From a virus: DNA of 30,595 nucleotides. This document shows, piece by piece, positions 1 through 6,374 of the stretch. The translations under genes were made by a program, and so were the position numbers. The notes beneath the pieces are model-generated. The model saw nothing but the letters and a program-made list of their open reading frames with translations, was not told the origin of the DNA and did not search any database. The stretch spans positions 1 to 30,595 of IMG/VR virus record IMGVR_UViG_3300046004_000576, one strand, 5' to 3'. Numbering within the stretch: position 1 is the stretch's first letter; every line of letters begins with the position of its first letter.

Positions 1-628
1 GAATGATCTTTGGCCAGTCGGTCGGGTCGTCGTTCCACTCTTCCTTGTAGGACTCGTAGGTCATCGAGTAGATGACGTAGCAAAAACGGGCGTCGGCCTT
101 GTCCTGGCGCTTGGCGTTCAAGTCAAAGAAAACGGAGCTGTCGGCATCAAAGATCGGCTCGATCACAATGCGCTGGCGCTCGTTGTCCTCGTCCTCGTCG
201 TCCTCATAGGTGGTGCGCAGTCGCCAGGCACCAAAGCCACCACCGACGGCCTCTTCAAAGGCGTTGTCATAGGCCTCGTTGGCCACGCTGTCGTGCTCGT
301 CGGCACGGTACAAGCCGTCGCAGGTGTCGGCCAGCTTGTCGTTCTCTGCGCCATCTTTGGACACGAAGTCCACGGTGATGCGGTTGTTCCTGTATTCAGA
401 AATAATCCGCATGACCGCCAAGGCGACCTTGTTCACCTCGAACTTTGGCTTGTTCTCGTAAATGTCCCAAAGTGGGCCTTCCCATTGAGCACCGGCCAGC
501 GAGTAGAAGCGCCTGTCTTGCAAGCACTGAAGGCGCTCGTCACGCAGCGCCGTTTGGACGTTGTCAAACTGTGAGAGCGCTTCTGAGTGAAGATTCGCCA
601 GTCGCTGCTCTTTGGAAATGCGTGCCAT
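1..628 (-). CDS. P22-like portal protein, N-terminal 209 residues (cut by window edge)
   Basis: The reading frame is open from an ATG at 628 to the left edge, so only the N-terminal part (209 residues) is visible. It starts MARISKEQRLANLHSEALSQ and continues through an acidic stretch near residues 175-185. It resembles P22-type portal proteins, which form the twelve-fold ring at the capsid vertex through which DNA is pumped in and ejected. The start is supported by GAGGG upstream of the ATG. The gene lies 27 bases after the large terminase, which is the usual terminase-portal order. P22 portal is about 725 residues, so roughly 500 residues should lie outside the window. The call rests on remembered family resemblance plus synteny. 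Confidence 0.85.
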   Translation of the reverse strand, partial: MARISKEQRLANLHSEALSQFDNVQTALRDERLQCLQDRRFYSLAGAQWEGPLWDIYENKPKFEVNKVALAVMRIISEYRNNRITVDFVSKDGAENDKLADTCDGLYRADEHDSVANEAYDNAFEEAVGGGFGAWRLRTTYEDDEDEDNERQRIVIEPIFDADSSVFFDLNAKRQDKADARFCYVIYSMTYESYKEEWNDDPTDWPKII

Positions 629-655
629 ATTTTTGCCCTCGTTTCAAGTATTTTC

Positions 656-2122
656 TCACCATTTCGACACGGTAGGCAATGGTTTGACCATCGCCGCCTT
701 GTTTGCCGGTAGGCGCTGCACCAGGTTGATCGCGTCGAACATCGGGTCAAGCTGGTCGTCGTGAGCGCCGGACGGGAAGGCCGCGACCTCGGCCAGGAAG
801 TCCGAAAGCCATGGCGCGTCCTGCGGCAGCAGCACGTTGCCGGTCTCGATGAATGGTGCCGCGTCGTAGCCTCGGCTGATTTTGTCCTTGTTGCGCTGCA
901 CGGCAATGACAGGCAGGCCTTCCCTGCGCAGGGTCTGAATCAGGCCGGTGCCCGATACCTTGTCCTCGACGTACATGCCGCGCATGGTGGCCGCGTTGGC
1001 AAGAGGCCTTGGGTCGTTCAGGTGCTTGAGCCAAAAGGCACGGGCCTGCACCAAAAGCTCGGGCGCTTCCCACTTGCCGCGCACCTGGTCGAGCTTGACG
1101 GCATTTCCAATGGATGAGCGTGCCCAACATTGCAGCACAGACCAGTCGTTGTGGTCGGCGGTCTTTTGGGCCGTGTCCACGGTGATGAAGCGGAACTCCA
1201 GCTGCGGGACGTGCGACCAGTAGCCGAACCAGTCGGTGTTGATGATGCCGCCACCTCGGGGTGCTGGCCGCTGTTGAAGCTGTCCGGCAGTGCCGTAGGT
1301 TCCCAGGGTCTTTTCCAGTTCGGCCACCTGCGTCTCACCAAAGCGCTCGGGGAACATCAGCTCGCCTTCCACGGTGCGCGGGTCAGTCCAGCCAATGCTG
1401 GTGGTGCACCGGAACTCAGGCTCGAAGCGCATCGGAATGCATAGGTGCGTATACGGCAGGCCCATTTCCTTGATGACGCCGGAAATGTCCTTCTCGTTCA
1501 GGCGCTGCATGATGACCACGATGGCCGACTTGTCGGAGTTGACGCGGGTCGGCAGGGTCTCGGTGAAAGCAATCCGGGCAGCCTCCAACTTGGCCGCGCT
1601 GTTGGCGTTGTCGGCGCTAATCGGGTCGTCCAGGATAACCCTGTCGCCTCGCACGCCGGTCATGCTGGTGAAGGACCGAGCCTGCCGAATGCCTTTGCGG
1701 GTATTCCCGAACTCGCGCTTGCCGTCCAGATCGGCCAGCAGCTCGATCGGCCAGAGGTTCTGGAACCAGTCGGACTTGATCAGGTCGCGGCAGCGTCGGC
1801 TGTCCCGGATGGCCAACTGCTCTTCGTGGGCCGTGCCGACAAAGCGCATCTCGGGCATCTCACGAGGCCCCCACTCCCAGGCTGGCCAGATCACGCCGGT
1901 CAGCAGGGACTTCATGGAGCCGGGTGGCACGTTCATCAGCAGGCGGGTGATCTCGCCCTTTGTCACGGCCTCCAGGTGCAGGCAGATGGCGTCGAGCGCC
2001 CAGCCCCACTTCAGCTCGGCAGCCGGTTCAAGCACGCGCCAGGCACGCTTGGCAAACTCGGCCAGGCTGCGCCTGCACAGCTCGCGCTCGACGGCTAGCA
2101 GGTCAGCTTGCGTCAGCAGCAT
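656..2122 (-). CDS. terL: Terminase large subunit (packaging ATPase/nuclease)
   Basis: This 488-residue protein is the DNA-packaging motor: an N-terminal ATPase drives DNA into the prohead and a C-terminal RNase H-like nuclease cuts the concatemer. A Walker A loop, VPPGSMKS, sits at residues 65-72 and a Walker B strand RVILDDP at 161-167. The nuclease domain has an acidic strand FITVDTAQK near residue 312, with a distal GAHDDQLDP motif near the C terminus. The size fits the family. The open frame extends further upstream, but the ATG at 2122 gives the normal N terminus and overlaps the small subunit by 20 bases. It belongs to the PPGSMKS type of phage terminases rather than being close to P22 gp2. 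Confidence 0.95.
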   Translation of the reverse strand: MLLTQADLLAVERELCRRSLAEFAKRAWRVLEPAAELKWGWALDAICLHLEAVTKGEITRLLMNVPPGSMKSLLTGVIWPAWEWGPREMPEMRFVGTAHEEQLAIRDSRRCRDLIKSDWFQNLWPIELLADLDGKREFGNTRKGIRQARSFTSMTGVRGDRVILDDPISADNANSAAKLEAARIAFTETLPTRVNSDKSAIVVIMQRLNEKDISGVIKEMGLPYTHLCIPMRFEPEFRCTTSIGWTDPRTVEGELMFPERFGETQVAELEKTLGTYGTAGQLQQRPAPRGGGIINTDWFGYWSHVPQLEFRFITVDTAQKTADHNDWSVLQCWARSSIGNAVKLDQVRGKWEAPELLVQARAFWLKHLNDPRPLANAATMRGMYVEDKVSGTGLIQTLRREGLPVIAVQRNKDKISRGYDAAPFIETGNVLLPQDAPWLSDFLAEVAAFPSGAHDDQLDPMFDAINLVQRLPANKAAMVKPLPTVSKW

Positions 2123-2609
2123 GGTCTTTGGCAGCGATGATCTGCGCCAGCACGTCTGTGGATAACTTTGAGGCGTCGATTGTCTGCACTTGCAGCGGGT
2201 TTTCCTTGTCGCCTGCCAGCTCCAGCCTGTCGCCATACTTTTTCGGGGCCAGTTTGGAAAGCAGCCACTTGCGGCTGTCAACTTGCAGTTTGCGCTGCTG
2301 GATGGCCTGCCAGTCGCGCTTTCCGTCTCCAGTCTCAGGGACGTCGCTGTCGGCCAGCTCCAGCACCTCATTCGCCATGCGCTCGATCAGGTCTTCCCTC
2401 GCGTGCGCGTAGTCTTCCGCAAGTTTCGCGTCAGCATCCACCCACCTATTGAACGTGCTTTGCGGAACTCCTGCGGCTTGGCAAGCCTTGAAAGCGCTCA
2501 AGCCGTCTCTCATCCCTTGCAGGACGGATTGACAGATGGCGTCCTTGTCTCGCTCTGGCTTTGCTGGTTTCGCTGTTTTTTTGGGCTTTTCAGTGCGTTT
2601 CGTTGCCAT
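2103..2609 (-). CDS. terS: Terminase small subunit (DNA recognition)
   Basis: The 168-residue protein should bind the packaging site and hand DNA to TerL. It has a Lys-rich N terminus followed by a helix-turn-helix around residues 34-60 (GLSAFKACQAAGVPQSTFNR), a central helical region and a charged C-terminal segment. The ATG at 2609 has AGGA at good spacing; a GTG at 2624 would add five residues but has no ribosome site. It lies directly before terL with a 20-base overlap, and its start overlaps the end of the methyltransferase frame by 20 bases, which suggests translational coupling to that gene. Identification is by helix-turn-helix plus position. Confidence 0.88.
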   Translation of the reverse strand: MATKRTEKPKKTAKPAKPERDKDAICQSVLQGMRDGLSAFKACQAAGVPQSTFNRWVDADAKLAEDYAHAREDLIERMANEVLELADSDVPETGDGKRDWQAIQQRKLQVDSRKWLLSKLAPKKYGDRLELAGDKENPLQVQTIDASKLSTDVLAQIIAAKDHAADAS

Positions 2610-3515
2610 TTTTGAATCCTGCACTCAAGATGTTAAATGCTGTTGCAGCACACAGAGGGACTTGTCCGTTTCCAATGGCTTTAAGTCTGTCCACCCTAGC
2701 GGCCACCCCATCAGCCACTCGACCCACGTTGGGTTCAGTTTGCCACCATTCCCTGCGCCCATTTGTCTGGCTTCTTCGATTGTTGTGTTCTTGTTGAGCA
2801 AATCCCATGATCCACTGCCGCCACACATCCCCTTTGTTCTCGGTGTCGGCCAATGAACCTGCGTCCCCAAATTCGGTGATTTTCTGTTTCCCTGACTGGC
2901 TCCGCTGTCCTTCCAATCCCGTGAATTTGGACTTGCCCATTCCATTTGCTTTTTTTTCAGCGCTTTCCTGGAGTTGCTTCCTCCATCCAGTCCCGAGCAA
3001 TTCGGCGTGTGAAATGTTGTCTCTCCGTCTGGCGACAATCCAGATTCTGTCCCTCTGATGATTTGCTCCAACATCGGAAGCTCCCATAACAGCCCATCGA
3101 GTGTCATACCGTAGCGCGGTAAGGTCTGCAATAACTCTGGCTCCTCCCCTAGTAGTGAGCATTGGGCTATTTTCCACAAAGACGAATCTGGGTCGTATTT
3201 CGCTAACCAACCTCGCCATGTGCCTCCACATTCCGCTACGTTCTCCGTCAAGTCCTTTTCCTTTTCCTGCCGCTGAAATGTCTTGGCATGGAAATCCGCC
3301 AGATATGACGTCAACAATTCCTCGCCACGGGTTTCCATCAAAGGTTTGAACGTCATCCCATACTGGGAAAGGCGGGAGAATTCCGTCATTTTGTCTGGCG
3401 CACAATACGCTTGCTGCATATGGCTCCCATTCGACAGCACAGACTGTTCGCCATCCGAGCAGCCCCCCCCAAGTATTCCTCCACCAGCGCCTGCGAAAAG
3501 AGCCAACTCATTCAT
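2590..3515 (-). CDS. C5 cytosine DNA methyltransferase, requires a -1 frameshift at G8
   Basis: The 308-residue enzyme is readable only if the frame changes at the eight-G run at 3463-3470. Before it, from ATG 3515 (AAGG upstream), comes MNELALFAGAGGGILGGG, the SAM-binding motif I. After a -1 shift (equivalent to nine G) the frame continues LLGWRTVCAVEWEPYAASVL and then shows motif IV GGFPCQDIS with the catalytic Cys, motif VI FVENSP, motif VIII HQRDRIWIVA, and the C-terminal motif IX/X segment RVDRLKAIGNGQVP. It therefore looks like a complete family member transferring methyl groups to cytosine C5. It could protect phage DNA from host restriction. Its start overlaps the HNH gene by 8 bases. 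Alternatives are a phase-variable gene, a recent inactivating mutation, or a base missing in the assembly. Confidence 0.85.
2625..3515 (-). CDS. Overlapping frame sharing methyltransferase N terminus, function unknown
   Basis: Without any frameshift, the ATG at 3515 gives a 296-residue protein. It shares its first 18 residues (methyltransferase motif I) with the C5 methyltransferase, then runs through the same DNA in the other frame for about 840 bases. The frame is not random-looking: it contains LLTSYLADFHAKTF, KYDPDSSLWKIAQCSL, LDGGSNSRKALKKK, SPNSRDWKDSGA, HWPTPRTKG and LNPTWVEWLMGWPLGWTDL. From memory, WPTP, SRDWK and NPxWVEWLMGxPxGWT motifs recur in phage proteins annotated as cytosine methylases or as hypothetical. 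Whether this frame is translated is not shown. If the G run is really nine, the upstream 18 codons belong only to the methyltransferase and this protein would need an internal start. Confidence 0.5.
   Translation of the reverse strand: MNELALFAGAGGGILGGGCSDGEQSVLSNGSHMQQAYCAPDKMTEFSRLSQYGMTFKPLMETRGEELLTSYLADFHAKTFQRQEKEKDLTENVAECGGTWRGWLAKYDPDSSLWKIAQCSLLGEEPELLQTLPRYGMTLDGLLWELPMLEQIIRGTESGLSPDGETTFHTPNCSGLDGGSNSRKALKKKQMEWASPNSRDWKDSGASQGNRKSPNLGTQVHWPTPRTKGMCGGSGSWDLLNKNTTIEEARQMGAGNGGKLNPTWVEWLMGWPLGWTDLKPLETDKSLCVLQQHLTS
2950..2958 (-). promoter_or_regulatory. A8 run, A AAA AAG-type slippery sequence
   Basis: On the minus strand eight A are followed by G. In the zero frame of the overlapping protein the codons are AAA AAA AAG, which contains the classical bacterial slippery heptamer A AAA AAG. 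A -1 slip here would move ribosomes from the overlapping frame into the methyltransferase frame about two-thirds along. It may simply reflect the Lys-rich KALKKKQ segment. No stimulator was identified. Confidence 0.3.
3463..3482 (-). promoter_or_regulatory. Candidate -1 frameshift or slippage site: G8 run with upstream GGAGG
   Basis: On the minus strand the order is GGAGG (3482-3478), AATACTT, then eight G (3470-3463), then CTGCTC. The zero frame reads CTT GGG GGG GGC TGC. A -1 slip reads GGG GGG GGG CTG CTC and enters the methyltransferase frame exactly. The GGAGG lies 7 bases before the run, a spacing reminiscent of the internal Shine-Dalgarno stimulator of bacterial -1 frameshift sites such as dnaX. 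The GGAGG also encodes the Gly-rich motif I, so it may be coincidental. I see no convincing downstream hairpin. A long G run is also a classic replication-slippage and sequencing-error site. Confidence 0.5.
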
Positions 3516-4059
3516 AACCACCTTTCAGTCTGTTTTTGATGATGTGGTGTGCGCCACTTTTTGAGATATTCAAGAACAAAGCAACATCAGCAACAGACGC
3601 TCCGTCTGAAACCATTTTTTTGATCACATCAGCCATTGGATGCTTTGTTGGTTTTGTGCCACGCTTTTTGTGCCATGGTTTCTTGAAATTTTTTGGTCTC
3701 GCATATGTTCCATGCAGCTTTTTTTGCTGTTCGTTTTCTGAATGACTGACCCAAGCAAGATTCGATGGCGCGTTGTTTTGTGGATTTCCATCGAGATGTG
3801 ATGCCTCTTGTTTTTCCTCTGGCAGTCCATGAAACGCCATGCACACAAGCCGATGGACTGATGTTTTCACGCCACTTCCTGCTTGGCAATACTGGTAAGC
3901 GTTCGCCATCCACGGCTTGAGCTTCTTTCCCTTCAGCATAAAAAGACGCTCGACACCTTTGATGGTTTTTTTTACCTGCCGATCTTTCGACCAAATTTCC
4001 CCAAGACTATTCGCCATGTACCCTTGGGCAATGGGTATGTCTCGCCACTCGATTTCCAT
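3508..4059 (-). CDS. NUMOD4/HNH homing-type endonuclease
   Basis: The 183-residue protein starts with a NUMOD4-like segment (residues 4-23, WRDIPIAQGYMANSLGEIWS). It continues with an HNH core around residues 68-112, including VHRLVCMAF, SHLDGNPQNN and NLAWVSHSENEQQ, whose His and Asn residues form the metal-dependent nuclease site. The C terminus has a helix-turn-helix (about 150-175, GASVADVALFLNISKSGAHH) suited to DNA binding. Such enzymes cut a specific target and spread by gene conversion; some HNH proteins beside terminase also help packaging. The start has GAGG 5 bases upstream and lies about 20 bases below the predicted transcription start. Its stop overlaps the methyltransferase ATG (ATGAATGA). 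Base composition looks AT-richer than neighbours, suggesting a mobile insertion. Confidence 0.9.
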   Translation of the reverse strand: MEIEWRDIPIAQGYMANSLGEIWSKDRQVKKTIKGVERLFMLKGKKLKPWMANAYQYCQAGSGVKTSVHRLVCMAFHGLPEEKQEASHLDGNPQNNAPSNLAWVSHSENEQQKKLHGTYARPKNFKKPWHKKRGTKPTKHPMADVIKKMVSDGASVADVALFLNISKSGAHHIIKNRLKGGYE

Positions 4060-4087
4060 AAATGCCTCACTGCATTGTTTGGAAATT

Positions 4088-4116
4088 ATTGTAAGGGTTT
4101 AATCTGAAGTTGTCAA
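4088..4116 (-). promoter_or_regulatory. Near-consensus sigma70 promoter for HNH, methyltransferase and packaging genes
   Basis: On the minus strand a perfect -35 TTGACA (4116-4111) is followed after exactly 17 bases by TACAAT (4093-4088). Transcription should start near 4081, giving a leader of about 20 bases before the HNH start at 4059, with its GAGG ribosome site. No other promoter of this quality was noticed. It should be read by host sigma70 without an activator, so the packaging genes need not wait for a late antiterminator. Confidence 0.8.
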
Positions 4117-4167
4117 GGGTATGAGCGCATCGATCTGGATGGCTTCGAGTGTGTCTGGAAGTTTCAT
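4099..4167 (-). CDS. Possible 22-residue leader peptide
   Basis: An ATG at 4167 preceded by AAGGTC opens a 22-codon frame, MKLPDTLEAIQIDALIPLTT and two more residues. It starts 15 bases after the small secreted-type peptide gene and ends within the promoter at 4088-4116. I do not recognise it. It fills the gap between the NinG operon tail and the promoter, but such a short frame may be chance. Confidence 0.3.
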   Translation of the reverse strand: MKLPDTLEAIQIDALIPLTTSD

Positions 4168-4181
4168 TTTTCTGACCTTTG

Positions 4182-4310
4182 TCAAAAGCCGCCGTTGCGG
4201 GTGGTGGTGCAGGTAACGCTGCCGTCCCAGTTCTTGACGCACCTGGTGGTGGTCTGAGCCTGAGCAAAGGTGGCGGCCAGGGTGATGGCGAGGATGATGA
4301 TGGTTTTCAT
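4182..4310 (-). CDS. 42-residue exported-type peptide, unknown function
   Basis: The ATG at 4310 overlaps the ninG stop as ATGA. The peptide begins MKTIIILAITLAATFAQAQ, a standard signal peptide with a Lys, a hydrophobic core and an AxA-type cleavage site at about residues 16-18. A short mature part follows with two Cys (positions 24 and 34) flanked by Thr-rich stretches (TTTRC, TCTTTRNGGF). The two Cys could form a disulfide in the periplasm. Similar tiny secreted proteins occur in phages and their hosts, but I cannot name this one. It might act on the cell envelope, which is inference. Confidence 0.65.
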   Translation of the reverse strand: MKTIIILAITLAATFAQAQTTTRCVKNWDGSVTCTTTRNGGF

Positions 4311-4873
4311 GGTTTCCCTTTCTTAGTTGCGAGCGCTGCCGCCCGATAGTGTTTGGCCAGTTCGATCAGGCCTTCGTGAGAGTATTTGCGCACCGTGTTG
4401 TCGCTCTCGATGCTTTCCACGGCTTTAAGGCCGATCCGCTCGACCAGGCGCTTGCGGTATTCCACATGGTTTCCGGCCAAGTAGTTGTTGCAGTGCTTGC
4501 ATTGGCCGTGGCAGTTGTCCTCCACAAACCTCATGTTTGGTGCACTACCGACTGAACGGTAGTGTCCTGCATCGTAGGTGTTCGGCTCGTTGCTCAGTGG
4601 CGTACCGCAGGAAATGCAGGGTTTACCCGCGTCCCTTGCCCGGATGAATGCGTTGAAGGCCGTCTGCGCTTTCTTGGTCAGCTGCGGCTTGGTTTGCATG
4701 GCGTCCAGCTTTTGGCGGGTTTCCTTGCGGTCTTTGGCCTGCTCTTTGGCTTGGGCCTTCTCCGTGGCTTTCCTGGCCAACACAAGGGCGCAGGGTGGGC
4801 TGCACACCGTTTGTAGCGGCCTGGTCTTGGTGTAAGCGCACTGGCAAACTTTGCACTTGGCTGGTTTTGTCAT
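4307..4873 (-). CDS. ninG: NinG (Rap)-like recombination endonuclease
   Basis: The 188 residues match the size of lambda NinG (about 200). The N terminus has a zinc-binding cluster, CKVCQCAYTKTR followed by CSPPC (residues 8-29). A Lys/Glu-rich helical spacer follows, then a second Cys-rich, HNH-like core: CISCGTPLSN, AGHYRSVG and CHGQCKHCNNYLAGNH (about residues 90-145). NinG/Rap is a structure-specific endonuclease acting on Holliday and D-loop branched DNA in phage recombination. It lies in the replication operon next to ninB, as in lambda. Its start overlaps the upstream gene by 4 bases (ATGA). Confidence 0.92.
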   Translation of the reverse strand: MTKPAKCKVCQCAYTKTRPLQTVCSPPCALVLARKATEKAQAKEQAKDRKETRQKLDAMQTKPQLTKKAQTAFNAFIRARDAGKPCISCGTPLSNEPNTYDAGHYRSVGSAPNMRFVEDNCHGQCKHCNNYLAGNHVEYRKRLVERIGLKAVESIESDNTVRKYSHEGLIELAKHYRAAALATKKGKP

Positions 4874-5157
4874 TTGACACCCCTGTCATCCAGCCAAAGC
4901 ATGAACAGCAAACAGCATCCAGCGTGGGCCAGGTGGTGCAGGCCGCTTTCCGGGTCGTTCTTCTCACCATCGCGCCAGGCGTGAACGTGCCGCATCAGAG
5001 CGTCGTAGTAACGCTCCGGGCCTCGGTCAACGTGCTGCCAGTTGTTCTCGGTGTACTTTGCAGCGCCGAACTCAAGCACGGCAATGATGTGCTGGACGGT
5101 TCCGGCAGGCAGAAGGCTCCAGCGTGGCTTTTGTCCGTCGTGCTTGGTGCCAATCAT
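4870..5157 (-). CDS. dATP/dGTP diphosphohydrolase-like protein (DUF5664 type)
   Basis: The 95-residue protein has the pattern of the phage DUF5664/dATP-dGTP diphosphohydrolase N-terminal family: KHDGQKPRWSLLPAG at the start, FGAAKYTENNW at about residue 36, then RYYDALMRHVHAW and GLHHLAHAGCCLLFMLWLDD. The His/Glu/Asp residues in the last helices would bind metal in this all-alpha MazG-like fold. Members hydrolyse (d)NTPs or are uncharacterised; substrate cannot be told from sequence. An open frame extends upstream, but the ATG at 5157 overlaps the ninB stop as ATGA and gives the family-like N terminus. It sits between ninB and ninG. Confidence 0.75.
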   Translation of the reverse strand: MIGTKHDGQKPRWSLLPAGTVQHIIAVLEFGAAKYTENNWQHVDRGPERYYDALMRHVHAWRDGEKNDPESGLHHLAHAGCCLLFMLWLDDRGVK

Positions 5158-5591
5158 GTGATCTCTCCGGTGTCTTGGTCGATGAATTCTGGCGCAGTGA
5201 ACTTCACGCCTTGCTGCGCACCGAAGGCCTCGATCAGCTCTTGCAGTTCGCACATCTCTGGCTTGGTCATGTTGCTGGTGGACTTTCCCAAGGCAACAAA
5301 GCCGCCGTCTATGCCCGGCACGACGTCCTGCTTGGTCAAGGCAGCGGTCAGCACGTCCTTCCAGTTTTCAGGTGTCAGCTTCCTGCCATACCAGTTCACC
5401 TGCTTGCTGACGTCGGTCAGCATGGCCCACAAACGTGAGTTCTGGGCAAGCGTGCGGGTCTCAGGCCGAACCTCAACGACCATCCGGTGGCCAGCCATCA
5501 GGGATGCTTTGATCAGCGGCCAGATCTGTTGCGTCAGGATTTTGTGCGCCTGGACTGGCTCGAACAGCGTGAGCTTGATACGGTCGGTCAT
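5154..5591 (-). CDS. ninB: NinB (Orf family) recombination mediator
   Basis: The 145-residue length equals lambda NinB/Orf (146). Recognisable features are RPETRTLAQNSRLWAMLTDV (residues 53-72), WYGRKLTPENWKDVLTAAL and the C-terminal GVKFTAPEFIDQDTGEIT. The family binds single-stranded DNA and SSB and can replace host RecFOR in lambda recombination. It should cooperate here with Erf, the YqaJ nuclease and SSB encoded on the other strand. The ATG at 5591 is chosen over one 10 codons upstream because it follows the preceding stop by one base and matches the family N terminus. Confidence 0.92.
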   Translation of the reverse strand: MTDRIKLTLFEPVQAHKILTQQIWPLIKASLMAGHRMVVEVRPETRTLAQNSRLWAMLTDVSKQVNWYGRKLTPENWKDVLTAALTKQDVVPGIDGGFVALGKSTSNMTKPEMCELQELIEAFGAQQGVKFTAPEFIDQDTGEIT

Positions 5592-5592
5592 G

Positions 5593-5847
5593 TCAGGCAC
5601 TCCCGGACTGCGATCCAGCACTCGTCGGCGCTGAGTGGGGTTTCGTCAAGGTCTGGCGCACGCACTCCAAGATGCGCTCCCGGCCAGGGTTGTCGGGGAA
5701 GCGCTCGATGGCAGCCAGCATGGACGCAGCCAGGCGCTTGTCGGGCCGGGCGCTCAGTACCAGCCTGCAGCAACACTCCACGCATTTGAACGAATACGCC
5801 CCACTGTGCGGCCGTTGTTTCGATGATTCGCATTGCTGGCATGTCAT
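5593..5847 (-). CDS. Small Cys-rich (zinc ribbon-like) phage protein
   Basis: The 84 residues start MTCQQCESSKQRPHSGAY and carry paired cysteines at 3/6 and 22/25 (plus 26 and 27), a probable zinc site, followed by a helical region, ARPDKRLAASMLAAIERF. Similar small proteins sit beside replication genes in related phages; no function is known to me. Its ATG overlaps the end of the helicase loader-like gene (ATGA) and its stop is one base before ninB. A second frame over the same bases (5588-5887) is open but lacks the Cys pattern. Confidence 0.7.
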   Translation of the reverse strand: MTCQQCESSKQRPHSGAYSFKCVECCCRLVLSARPDKRLAASMLAAIERFPDNPGRERILECVRQTLTKPHSAPTSAGSQSGSA

Positions 5848-6374
5848 TCTTCCTCCTGCAGGCGCAGGGCCTTCTTGGCCATGTCAACGCTGCCTACGCT
5901 GATTCGAGCGCCAGCCGCCTGCCTGGCCAGAATCTTTCTCGCCCAATCTCGCCCGTCGTTCATGGCCACAAACTCCACCGGGCCGATGGGCTTTTCCTCT
6001 GGCGGTGGCAATCTGCGCGGCTGGTCGTCGCTGAAGGTCTTGCGCGGCATCACGGCTTTGCAGATCGATTCAAACTGTGGAAGGTTCGGCGGGAACTCTG
6101 GACAAACCTCGGTCAGGCGCTTGGCAGCCGTTTCGATGGTGTCCGGTGAATACTTGGCCAGGGTCGATTCCCAGACCAGCATGGCAGCGCGGATTCCCTT
6201 GTCCTTGCCGTTGGCGTCGCGCTCGCCTGTGGAAAATTTGGTGGTAAACAGGCTGCCGTAAGACCCGTGCAAGACCAGAAACAGCTTGCGAATGGTCGGG
6301 TTGTCGCCGCGTGGTGCGGGTTGTTGGCCAGCGTTCTGGATGGCCTGGCTTGCCATTTCAGCGAGGTTATTCAT
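5844..6374 (-). CDS. Replication protein P-like helicase loader
   Basis: The 176-residue protein follows the initiator-like gene, in the place of lambda P. Its middle part, IRKLFLVLHGSYGSLFTTKF (from about residue 27) and LVWESTLAKYSPDTIETAAK, then EVCPEFPPNLPQFESICKA, matches the phage replication P/loader-like family as I know it. Such proteins recruit host DnaB helicase to the origin. The ATG at 6374 overlaps the preceding stop by 8 bases (ATGAATAA), and its own end overlaps the next ATG. No nucleotide-binding motif is visible, as in lambda P. Confidence 0.8.
   Translation of the reverse strand: MNNLAEMASQAIQNAGQQPAPRGDNPTIRKLFLVLHGSYGSLFTTKFSTGERDANGKDKGIRAAMLVWESTLAKYSPDTIETAAKRLTEVCPEFPPNLPQFESICKAVMPRKTFSDDQPRRLPPPEEKPIGPVEFVAMNDGRDWARKILARQAAGARISVGSVDMAKKALRLQEEE

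Noticed and set aside
1374-2165. 263-codon plus-strand frame opposite terL
   Set aside because: Shadow of the terminase; no domain and no operon context.
4067-4267. 66-codon minus-strand frame upstream of the HNH gene
   Set aside because: Overlaps the signal-peptide gene and the promoter; Arg/Pro-rich product without features.
4870-5157. Z-genome (2-aminoadenine) phage hypothesis from the dATP/dGTP diphosphohydrolase-like gene
   Set aside because: No PurZ-like synthetase, DatZ or matching DNA polymerase is present in the window, so there is no support.
5588-5887. Alternative minus-strand frame over the small Cys-rich gene
   Set aside because: It overlaps ninB's ATG as ATGA, which is attractive, but the Cys-x2-Cys pattern and the known-looking C terminus belong to the 5593-5847 frame.
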